DNA from: Chloroflexota bacterium
Lineage (GTDB): Bacteria; Chloroflexota; Limnocylindria; Limnocylindrales; CSP1-4
NCBI GenBank assembly: GCA_027346765.1
Contig: DAIERN010000111.1
Span: 1-5,372 of the forward strand
Reading direction: 5' to 3'
DNA length: 5,372 bases
A program made the translations under genes and the position numbers. The stretch's first letter is position 1. Each line of letters opens with the position of its first letter. Of the stretch, positions 1 through 5,253 are shown in pieces. The notes beneath the pieces were generated by a model, which saw only the letters and a program-made list of their open reading frames with translations, made no database searches and was not told the DNA's origin.

Positions 1-81
1 TGGAGCCGCTCGTCGGCCGCCCGTGAAGTGGCCCAGAAGACTGGTCTCGCGCGGCGCGAATTGTTCCGCGAGGGCGGATAA
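1..81 (+). CDS. rsmI: C-terminal end of a probable RsmI-type 16S rRNA methyltransferase (partial)
   Basis: Only the last 26 codons are present, in frame with the first base of the window and ending at TAA 79-81. The peptide contains AREVAQKTGLARRELFREGG just before the stop. This fits the small C-terminal helical domain of RsmI (16S rRNA C1402 2'-O-methyltransferase, SAM-dependent, cytoplasmic), which typically ends in a pattern like 'A-x-x-x-A-x-x-x-G-L-x-(R/K)-(R/N)-E-L-Y'. The usual Tyr is Phe here. The SAM-binding methyltransferase domain lies outside the window, so the call rests on this tail alone. The stop codon falls 33 nt before the start of the amine oxidase and overlaps a possible -10 box. 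It could instead be another protein ending in a helix-turn-helix-like tail. That the frame is coding is more certain than the name. Confidence 0.62.
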   Translation, partial: WSRSSAAREVAQKTGLARRELFREGG

Positions 82-84
82 ACT
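79..84 (+). promoter_or_regulatory. Possible -10 box for the first amine oxidase
   Basis: TAAACT fits the TANNNT -10 pattern. It would place a transcription start near position 91 and give a 5' leader of about 24 nt that carries the Shine-Dalgarno site. It overlaps the TAA stop of the upstream gene. No convincing -35 hexamer is present at 16-18 nt spacing; TTGTTC at 61-66 is too close. Read-through from the upstream gene is equally possible. Confidence 0.28.
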
Positions 85-102
85 CGCGCACTCATTTTCA
101 GC

Positions 103-107
103 AGGAG
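103..107 (+). promoter_or_regulatory. Shine-Dalgarno site that sets the GTG start of AO1
   Basis: AGGAG lies 7 nt before the GTG at 115. This supports GTG 115 over the in-frame ATG at 181 (residue 23), which has no comparable site in front of it. Confidence 0.75.
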
Positions 108-114
108 CGAAGTC

Positions 115-1596
115 GTGACTACAGCCGATCAGCCGTTGGTCGATACCCCGGTCGAGCCTGAGACGCTGGCCACGCCCGCGATGGGCCTGGAGCCGCGCGA
201 CCAGCCCGCCAAGCGCGTGATCGTCATCGGCGGTGGCATCGCCGGGCTCGTCGCCGCGTTCGAGCTGGTCCGCCAGGGCCACGAGCCGCTCGTCCTGGAA
301 GCGCAGCACCGCGTGGGCGGCCGCGTGCGCACGATTCGCGACTTTGCACCTGGGCTATATGCGGAGGCGGGCGCGATGCGCATTCCCCGGGTGCACGACC
401 TGACGCTCGCCTACTGCGACCTGTTCGGGCTCGAGCTCCGGCCCTTCGTGATGGGCAATCCCAACACGCTCGTCTGCATCGATGGCAAGCGCATGACCAT
501 CGCCGAGGCGGACGCGAACCCGGACAAGCTGCCGTTCGATCTGGCCGACCACGAGAAGGGCAAGACCTGGACGCAGCTCTGGAACGAGGCGACGAGCGAG
601 TTCCGGCAGCGCTACGAAGAGGGCGGCGTGGGCTCGCTCGATGCGCTGCTGCACGAGTTCGACCAGTACTCCATCCGCGAGTTCCTCCAGATGCGCGGCT
701 TCAGCGAAGGCGCACTGGAGCTGTACGGCGTCATGAGCTTCCGCGAATCCAACATGAACGCGGCGGTCGTGGAGCAGCTGCGCGAGATCGTCGGCAAGTC
801 CTTCGAGGACATGCAGGAGATCGTGGGCGGGCTGGACCTGCTGCCGCGCGCCTTCTACGAGAACCTGAAGCCGTACGTCCGCTTTGGCGCGGAAGTCACG
901 GCGATCGACCAGACGCCCGACAAGGTCACGGTGCACTACAAGCAGCGCGCCGCGGGACGAATGAGCGTCACCGGCGACTACGCGATCTGCGCCATCCCGT
1001 TTAGCGTCCTGCGCGACATCGAGATCCTCAACACGCCGTTTGCCAGGCCCAAGCAGAAGGCCATTCGCGAGCTCAACTACAACGCGTCAACCAAGATCCT
1101 CTTCCAGACCAGGCACCGGTTCTGGGAGCAGGAAGACGGGATAGTCGGGGGCACGACGGTGACCGACCTGCCGATCAGGCGCATCGTCTACCCGTCGTTT
1201 TCCAACCCCGACGACGAACGGGGCACGCTGCTCGCGTCGTACACCTGGGGCCAGGACGCGCTGCGCTGGGGCGCGATGAGCCCGAGCGACATGATCGAGC
1301 AGGCGCTCGAGGACGTCGCCCAGGTCCACCCGTCAATCATGAGCGAATTCGAGGTGGGTGCCGTGCAGGACTGGTACGGCGACTCCTACGCCCGGGGCGC
1401 GTTCGCGCTGTTCGAGCCCGAACAGCAGACGCGGCTCCAGGACGCGATCGTGGCCCCAGAGGGGCGGATCCACTTTGCCGGCGAGCACACGTCGCTGTAC
1501 CACGCGTGGATCCAGGGCGCGCTCGAGAGCGGCATCCGTGCCGCCAAGGAGATCCACCAGGCGCCCGCCGTCTTCGCCAGCACCGCAGAGACCTGA
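115..1596 (+). CDS. FAD-dependent amine oxidase, L-amino-acid-oxidase type (AO1)
   Basis: A 493-residue flavoenzyme of the flavin monoamine oxidase / L-amino acid oxidase family. Such enzymes convert an amino acid or amine, O2 and water to the keto acid or aldehyde, NH3 and H2O2. After a Pro/Thr-rich N-terminal extension of about 33 residues comes the Rossmann FAD site: VIVIGGGIAG, G39/G41/G44, with the ribose-binding acidic residue E62. The GG motif RVGGRVRT follows at 66-73. GAMRIP at 86-91 matches the GPMR(I/L)P segment of snake-venom L-amino acid oxidases, whose Arg binds the substrate carboxylate (R89 here). K327 in NASTKI corresponds to the conserved flavin-N5 lysine. The C-terminal FAD motif FAGEHTSLYHAWIQG spans 454-468. 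There is no signal peptide or Tat motif, so it is probably cytoplasmic. The GTG start is chosen from the AGGAG upstream. It is closely similar to the second oxidase at 3264. Substrate is not determinable; a monoamine or polyamine oxidase role is possible. Confidence 0.9.
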   Translation: MTTADQPLVDTPVEPETLATPAMGLEPRDQPAKRVIVIGGGIAGLVAAFELVRQGHEPLVLEAQHRVGGRVRTIRDFAPGLYAEAGAMRIPRVHDLTLAYCDLFGLELRPFVMGNPNTLVCIDGKRMTIAEADANPDKLPFDLADHEKGKTWTQLWNEATSEFRQRYEEGGVGSLDALLHEFDQYSIREFLQMRGFSEGALELYGVMSFRESNMNAAVVEQLREIVGKSFEDMQEIVGGLDLLPRAFYENLKPYVRFGAEVTAIDQTPDKVTVHYKQRAAGRMSVTGDYAICAIPFSVLRDIEILNTPFARPKQKAIRELNYNASTKILFQTRHRFWEQEDGIVGGTTVTDLPIRRIVYPSFSNPDDERGTLLASYTWGQDALRWGAMSPSDMIEQALEDVAQVHPSIMSEFEVGAVQDWYGDSYARGAFALFEPEQQTRLQDAIVAPEGRIHFAGEHTSLYHAWIQGALESGIRAAKEIHQAPAVFASTAET

Positions 1597-1675
1597 CCCG
1601 GGCCCAGCGACGGTGGTTTCCGCCAAATGCAGGAACGGTCTGCACGAGCTCGCCGATCTTGCTCCAGCCGCCCAC

Positions 1676-1750
1676 CCAGTGCTGCACCTGACGAGAAACA
1701 GGCCCGATGCTGGCTCTCGGCGCCTAACCAGTGCTGCGTTTGACGGGTAA
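1676..1750. repeat. Pair of imperfect direct repeats, about 23 bp each, 52 bp apart
   Basis: Copy 1 is 1676-1698 and copy 2 is 1728-1750. Both begin with an identical CCAGTGCTGC, then three differing bases (ACC versus GTT, all transitions), then an identical TGACG, and end in a similar purine-rich tail. By direct comparison 18 of 23 positions match, and similarity extends a few bases upstream (GCCCACC / GCCTAAC). The function is unknown; it may be a remnant of a short local duplication. Confidence 0.55.
1694..1724 (-). terminator. Weak terminator-like hairpin downstream of the peptidase gene
   Basis: GGCCCGA (1701-1707) pairs with TCGGCGCC (1717-1724) through 7 bp with one bulged C and a 9-nt loop. 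Read on the minus strand, the stem is followed by TGTTTCT, a modest T-rich tail, about 45 nt past the peptidase stop. The bulge and the short, interrupted T-run make this a weak candidate. On the plus strand there is no T-tract after it. Confidence 0.3.
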
Positions 1751-1768
1751 GGGAGCGGCCGTAGTTGG

Positions 1769-3226
1769 CTAGTAGGCCAGCTCGCCCAAGACGATCGCGA
1801 TGGCCTGGCCGAGCAGCGCGGCGTTGTCGAGATCCACGTTCGGCGTCGTGTCGCAGGCGAGGTGGTAGCAGGGATCCTCTGGCGCGTTCGCGGTCCCGCC
1901 AAAGATGGGTGCCTCGCTGGGCGACATGGGGCTCAGCCCAGAGAAGAGGCCGCCGATTGGGATCCCGGCAAGCTCGAAGTTGTAGTGGTCGGACCCGGCG
2001 CCCATGTCCAGGGCGATGCCCGGGGCTTGCAGCGCAGTCAGGGCGTCGAGCAGTGACTGCGTGATGTCCGCTGAACCTGCCGGAGCGGCCGCGTCGTCGT
2101 ATACGTACCGCGCCGGATTGGGCGAGCCGACCATGTCGAGATTGAGGTATGCGGAGATCTGCTGACGGTCGGCGGACGCGAGCTGGTTCACGTACGCCGC
2201 CGATCCCAGGTCACCGAACTCCTCCGCCGACCAGAACCCGAAGCGGATGCTCTGCGCGGGCTGCTGCTGCCCAGCGACGGACGCGGCGAGCGACATCAGA
2301 GTGGCCACGCCAGAGCCGTTGTCGTTGATGCCCGGGCCGTCCAGCACCGAGTCGAGGTGGCCGCCGAGCATGACCACGTCGTCGGTCTCGCCGGGCCATG
2401 TGGCGATGATGTTGTCGACGGTCGCGGTGTGGTTGTCGCCGTGGACCGAAACGGTGGCAGACTTGCCATTCAGGCCGGCATGGGCCGGTTCGCGGCCGAC
2501 GACTATCACGGGGATCGTGATGCCGGCCGGATCCAGCAGCGTTGGCCGCAGGATCTGGTTGGCCTCCCAGCGGTCAACCATTGAGATCATTGCCAGGGCG
2601 CCGGCTGCCTGTGCGTACTCGACCTTCTGGCGCGTGAAGCAGAAGCCGCTCTCAACGACTGCGATATGGCCCGCCGTGAAGCTGGACCATGCGCTCGGGT
2701 CACAGCCCAGCGTGCGCCCGCCCACGCCGACGAATTCGAGTTCGCCACTCACATCGCCGCTCGCCGAGTACAGCGCCGCGTGAACCCATTCGGGCGCCGT
2801 CCACGTCTGATCGCCGACCGTGAGGCTGGGCGGATCAATTTCGTCGAAGAACGGGAAGTCGAACGGCTGTCGCTCCACCTTGAAGCCGAGATCGGTCATC
2901 ACCTGCGCGACGTAGTCGGCTGACGCGTCATAGCCGGGTGTTCCGGCGGCGCGAATGCCGTCGTTGTCATCGGCGATCTGCTGGAGGGCCGCGAGGTGCT
3001 GGGTGATGAGCGCGGGATCCACGGTGAGACTGGTGGTCGGCGCGGTGGTGGGGGTTGCTGTTGGCCCGACGGTGGAGGTGGCCGAGGCCGTGCTGGTCGG
3101 AGTTGGGCTGGCAGTCGGTGGGGCGGTAGGGCTGCTGGTCGGTGGGTTCGTCGGGGGGACAAAGGGCCCGCTCATGCAGCCGGTCACCACAATCAGTGCA
3201 CCGACTAACCCAGGCAGCCGACTCAT
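1769..3226 (-). CDS. Lipoprotein M28-family zinc aminopeptidase with PA domain
   Basis: Residues are numbered from the upstream ATG at 3250. The preferred start is M9 (ATG 3226-3224), giving 485 residues; from 3250 it would be 493. The N-terminus is a lipoprotein signal peptide, a hydrophobic segment ending in VVTGC with C25 as the lipidated cysteine, so the enzyme should be anchored outside the membrane. A Thr/Pro/Ser linker spans 31-73. A PA-type domain lies at about 163-275 (GHIAVVESGFCF, AQAAGALAMI, IPVIVVGRE). The M28 catalytic domain follows with every expected metal ligand: H298 (GGHLDSV), D310 (GINDNGSG), E344 with general base E343 (SAEEFG), D372 (LDMVG) and H463 (CYHLACDT). C461 and C466 bracket H463 as the disulfide does in Streptomyces griseus aminopeptidase, which prefers large hydrophobic N-terminal residues. 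Predicted role: release of amino acids from extracellular peptides. The gene is divergent from AO2 and convergent with AO1. M9 is favoured by a TANNNT box 7 nt before it; neither ATG has a clear Shine-Dalgarno site. Confidence 0.92.
   Translation of the reverse strand: MSRLPGLVGALIVVTGCMSGPFVPPTNPPTSSPTAPPTASPTPTSTASATSTVGPTATPTTAPTTSLTVDPALITQHLAALQQIADDNDGIRAAGTPGYDASADYVAQVMTDLGFKVERQPFDFPFFDEIDPPSLTVGDQTWTAPEWVHAALYSASGDVSGELEFVGVGGRTLGCDPSAWSSFTAGHIAVVESGFCFTRQKVEYAQAAGALAMISMVDRWEANQILRPTLLDPAGITIPVIVVGREPAHAGLNGKSATVSVHGDNHTATVDNIIATWPGETDDVVMLGGHLDSVLDGPGINDNGSGVATLMSLAASVAGQQQPAQSIRFGFWSAEEFGDLGSAAYVNQLASADRQQISAYLNLDMVGSPNPARYVYDDAAAPAGSADITQSLLDALTALQAPGIALDMGAGSDHYNFELAGIPIGGLFSGLSPMSPSEAPIFGGTANAPEDPCYHLACDTTPNVDLDNAALLGQAIAIVLGELAY
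3032..3160 (-). repeat. Low-complexity Thr/Pro linker-coding tract in the peptidase gene
   Basis: This stretch encodes residues 31-73 of the peptidase, built almost entirely of Pro, Thr, Ser and Ala in short PT, PTAS and PTST units. Such linkers commonly space a lipid-anchored enzyme away from the membrane and through the wall. The period is irregular, so it is low complexity rather than a clean tandem repeat. The opposite strand reads as Gly/Val-rich and stays open in one frame, which falsely extends AO2 upstream. Confidence 0.8.
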
Positions 3227-3233
3227 CCCGCTC

Positions 3234-3239
3234 AGCCTA
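3234..3239 (-). promoter_or_regulatory. Putative leaderless -10 box for the peptidase gene
   Basis: Minus-strand TAGGCT fits TANNNT and ends 7 nt before ATG 3226-3224. Transcription would therefore start at or next to the start codon and give a leaderless mRNA. No Shine-Dalgarno site precedes this ATG (only GAGCGGG) and no clear -35 is visible. If the start were ATG 3250 instead, this box would lie inside the gene. Confidence 0.42.
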
Positions 3240-3251
3240 CAACCGCGCATT

Positions 3252-3257
3252 TACCAT
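3252..3257 (+). promoter_or_regulatory. Putative leaderless -10 box for the second amine oxidase
   Basis: TACCAT fits TANNNT and ends 6 nt before ATG 3264. This is the spacing expected when transcription begins on the A of the start codon. There is no Shine-Dalgarno sequence in the preceding 20 nt, which agrees with a leaderless transcript. The -35 zone (around 3229-3234) falls between the divergent starts and shows no consensus. Confidence 0.48.
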
Positions 3258-3263
3258 CTGCGA

Positions 3264-4781
3264 ATGACCGACGAACGCTGGACTCCCGCCGATACGGCGT
3301 CATCGCTGGCCGCCGAGCAGGCCAAGGCCGACCCTTCCGCCCAGCCCGATCCATCCGCGGCGCCCAAGGTGCCGGCGGACGTGCTCGAGATCGCGCGCAA
3401 CGGTCTCGTCGCGCGGTCGGGGCAGGCGAAGCGCGTGCTGATCATTGGTGGCGGCATGGCCGGTCTGGTCGCGGCGTACGAGCTGCGCAGGGCAGGCCAT
3501 GACCCGCTGGTGCTGGAGGCGCAGGGGAGGGTCGGTGGTCGCATCTACACGCTGCGCGCGCCGTTCGGTCCGGGGCTGTATGCGGAGGCCGGCGCGATGC
3601 GCATCCCGCGGGCGCACGACCTGACGCTCGAGTACTGCGCCAAGTTCAACCTGCCCATGCGGCCCTTCGTCATGGGCAACCCGCGCGGCCTGGTCTACAT
3701 CGCCGGCCAGCGCATGACCGCGGCGGAGGCGAACGAGCACCCCGAGAAGCTGCCCTTCAACCTCGCGCCGACCGAGCACGGCCGAAGCGCCGATTCGCTC
3801 TGGAGCGACGCCATCGCCGACCTGAAGTCGATGGTCGAGGCGGACGCCGAGCAGGCATGGCCGGAGATCGTGAAGCGCTACGACGAGTACTCGCTGTACG
3901 AGTTCCTGCGCCACAAGGGGTTCAGCGAGGGCGCGATCGAGTTCTATGCGGTCATGAACTTCGTCGAGAGTGACCTGCACAACTCGTTCATCGAGGTGCT
4001 GCGCGAGGAGCTTGGCGGCGCATACGTCGACATGCAGACGATCAGCGGCGGCATGGACGCGCTGCCCAACGCGCTGTACAGGCAGATACCTGAGGCGATT
4101 CGCTTCGGCACTGAGGTGCGCGCGATCCAGCAGGACGGAAAGTCGGTCACGGTTCACTGCAAGGTGGGGCCGGACCAGGTTTCGTTCACCGGCGACTACG
4201 CCATCTGCACCGTGCCCTTCTCCGTGCTGCGGCCGATCGAGGCCGACTTCTCGCACGAGAAGGAGCGCGCCATCCGCCAGCTCAACTACCATGCCTCGAC
4301 CAAGATCCTGATGCAGGTGCGCGAGCGCATCTGGGAAGGGGAGGACGGGATCGTCGGCGGCGCGAGCGTCACTGACCTGCCCGTGCGCCGGCTCAACTAC
4401 CCGCCCACTGATGATTCGACGACGCGCGGCGTGCTGCTCGCCTCGTACACCTGGGGTCAGGACGCGCTCCAGTGGGGCGCGATGGACGAGGAGACGCGCA
4501 TCGAGGAGGCACTCGACGACGTCGAGCGGCTGCACCCGCGGATCCGGGAGGTGTTCGAGGTGGGCTCGTCGCACGCCTGGTACAGCGACAAGTGGGCGCG
4601 CGGGGCTTTCGCGCTGTTTGCGCCGGAACAGCAGACGACGCTCCAGCAGGCAATCGTGCAGCCCGAGGGACGCGTCTACTTCGCCGGCGAGCACTGCTCG
4701 CTATACCACGCCTGGATCCAGGGCGCGATCGAATCGGCCCTCCAGGTGTCGCGCGAGATCAACGAGCTGCCGGACGCTTGA
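3264..4781 (+). CDS. FAD-dependent amine oxidase, L-amino-acid-oxidase type (AO2)
   Basis: A 505-residue paralogue of the oxidase at 115, collinear with it from the FAD site to the C-terminus. Visible motifs are the dinucleotide site VLIIGGGMAG (G62/G64/G67) with E85, the GG motif RVGGRIYT (89-96), GAMRIP (110-115) with the presumed carboxylate-binding R113, the flavin lysine K347 in HASTKI, and FAGEHCSLYHAWIQG (473-487). It differs from AO1 at C478 (Thr in AO1) next to the flavin and has a different, longer Ala/Pro-rich N-terminal extension of about 54 residues with no signal peptide. Expected reaction: O2-dependent oxidative deamination of an L-amino acid or amine in the cytoplasm, giving NH3 and H2O2. 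The frame is open upstream to 2955, but that part is antisense to the peptidase's Thr/Pro linker. ATG 3264 is preferred because it sits 6 nt after a TANNNT box and begins a plausible soluble N-terminus. The stop overlaps the start of the SnoaL-like gene. Confidence 0.9.
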   Translation: MTDERWTPADTASSLAAEQAKADPSAQPDPSAAPKVPADVLEIARNGLVARSGQAKRVLIIGGGMAGLVAAYELRRAGHDPLVLEAQGRVGGRIYTLRAPFGPGLYAEAGAMRIPRAHDLTLEYCAKFNLPMRPFVMGNPRGLVYIAGQRMTAAEANEHPEKLPFNLAPTEHGRSADSLWSDAIADLKSMVEADAEQAWPEIVKRYDEYSLYEFLRHKGFSEGAIEFYAVMNFVESDLHNSFIEVLREELGGAYVDMQTISGGMDALPNALYRQIPEAIRFGTEVRAIQQDGKSVTVHCKVGPDQVSFTGDYAICTVPFSVLRPIEADFSHEKERAIRQLNYHASTKILMQVRERIWEGEDGIVGGASVTDLPVRRLNYPPTDDSTTRGVLLASYTWGQDALQWGAMDEETRIEEALDDVERLHPRIREVFEVGSSHAWYSDKWARGAFALFAPEQQTTLQQAIVQPEGRVYFAGEHCSLYHAWIQGAIESALQVSREINELPDA

Positions 4782-5149
4782 CCGCACGAGTCGAGGCGTT
4801 CACCGGCTGGTTGACCGCGTTCGGCGACGCGTGGGAGGCCACAGACAGCGCGGCTCTGGGGCCGCTGTTCACCGTTGGCGCGACCTTCGCGCCCGACCCA
4901 TTCGCGGACGTGGTGCGCGGCCGCCGCGCAGTGATCGCCTGGTTCGCCGAGTCGTTCGCAGCATGGCCCGGTGCGTCGTTCACGGCGCAGGTGCTGGGCG
5001 CGGGCGATACCTACGGCGTGGCCCACTGGCGCGTGTCCACCGGGGAGCGGGCGCTCGACGGCGTGTGGGTGGTGGCGTTGGACGCGCGCGGCCGGTGCGA
5101 GTCGCTCCGCGAATGGTCGAGCGCGACACCTGTGCGAAGCGACAGATAA
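4778..5149 (+). CDS. SnoaL/NTF2-like small protein, TTG start coupled to AO2
   Basis: A 123-residue protein of the SnoaL/NTF2-like alpha+beta cone fold, a family containing polyketide cyclases, isomerases, dehydratases and non-enzymatic ligand-binding proteins. Characteristic features are an N-terminal helix followed by W19 and the ATDSAALGPLF turn (21-31), FAPDPF (37-42), the GR-x-AV-x-x-WF helix (48-56), the strand VAHWRVS (81-87), and the paired strands DGVWVVALDARGRCESLREW (94-113), which closely match the C-terminal sheet of SnoaL-like proteins. The length is normal for the family. No ATG or GTG begins this frame at the right place. TTG 4778-4780 overlaps the AO2 stop (TTGA), implying translational coupling in one operon, and no good Shine-Dalgarno site is seen. 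The substrate is unknown. The coupling suggests it acts with AO2, for example on the imine or keto product. The stop is TAA 5147-5149. Confidence 0.8.
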   Translation: MTARVEAFTGWLTAFGDAWEATDSAALGPLFTVGATFAPDPFADVVRGRRAVIAWFAESFAAWPGASFTAQVLGAGDTYGVAHWRVSTGERALDGVWVVALDARGRCESLREWSSATPVRSDR

Positions 5150-5171
5150 GCGCCTGGTAATCGGGGCTGCC

Positions 5172-5177
5172 TAGAGT
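5172..5177 (+). promoter_or_regulatory. Possible -10 box for ssb
   Basis: TAGAGT fits TANNNT within the 104-bp gap between the SnoaL-like gene and ssb, and would leave a leader of about 70 nt. No -35 match is found at normal spacing, so this is only a candidate. The rest of the gap shows no clear terminator or gene. Confidence 0.2.
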
Positions 5178-5237
5178 CGGAGGCGTCTAGTTCCCGCCGC
5201 CCGCCGAGAACGCAGGCCGAGTCCGCATGGGCCGGCC

Positions 5238-5243
5238 AGGAGG
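5238..5243 (+). promoter_or_regulatory. Strong Shine-Dalgarno site for ssb
   Basis: AGGAGG lies 10 nt before ATG 5254, a slightly long spacing. An in-frame TTG at 5245 is too close to the site to be used. The contrast with the leaderless-looking AO2 and peptidase starts shows that both initiation modes probably coexist here. Confidence 0.75.
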
Positions 5244-5253
5244 TTTGAGCGGC

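Larger units (their letters stand above)
1597..1768. other. Convergent intergenic region without a supported gene
   Basis: These 172 nt separate the stop of AO1 from the stop of the oppositely oriented peptidase gene. They hold small stem-loops without T-tracts: GGTGG/CCGCC around TTT at 1612-1624, and TGCAG/CTGCA at 1628-1644. They also hold a palindrome CGAGCTCG at 1645-1652, a diverged direct repeat at 1676-1750 and a bulged hairpin at 1701-1724. No tRNA-like cloverleaf or convincing short gene is visible. Confidence 0.6.

Noticed and set aside
355..936. A 193-codon minus-strand open frame opposite AO1
   Set aside because: It has the same kind of Leu/Arg/His/Asp-rich composition as the frame opposite AO2 and no motif; it is a shadow of AO1.
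1612..1644. Two small stem-loops after AO1 as an intrinsic terminator
   Set aside because: The stems are only 5 bp and are not followed by a T-tract on the plus strand.
1337..1687. Minus-strand frame beginning in the convergent gap, with a protein-like start (QHWVGGWSKIGELV)
   Set aside because: It starts at a GTG with no Shine-Dalgarno site, is unrelated to any family I recognise, and most of it is antisense to AO1.
1722..1744. GCCTAAC followed by GTTTGAC, reminiscent of integron attC core sites
   Set aside because: GTTTGAC does not fit GTTRRRY, the spacing is far too short for an attC hairpin, and no integrase or cassette is present.
1506..1750. Short plus-strand open frames running out of the end of AO1 into the gap
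   Set aside because: They overlap conserved AO1 C-terminal codons in another frame, have Arg/Ser-rich content and no ribosome-binding site.
3246..3262. CGCA/TGCG inverted repeat around the TACCAT box, a possible operator
   Set aside because: The arms are only 4 bp, which is too short to distinguish from chance in GC-rich DNA.
3300..4694. A 464-codon open frame on the minus strand, opposite AO2
   Set aside because: Its protein is low-complexity, rich in Arg, Leu, His, Val and Asp, without a recognisable domain. It lies wholly antisense to a gene with full family motifs, as expected in GC-rich DNA.
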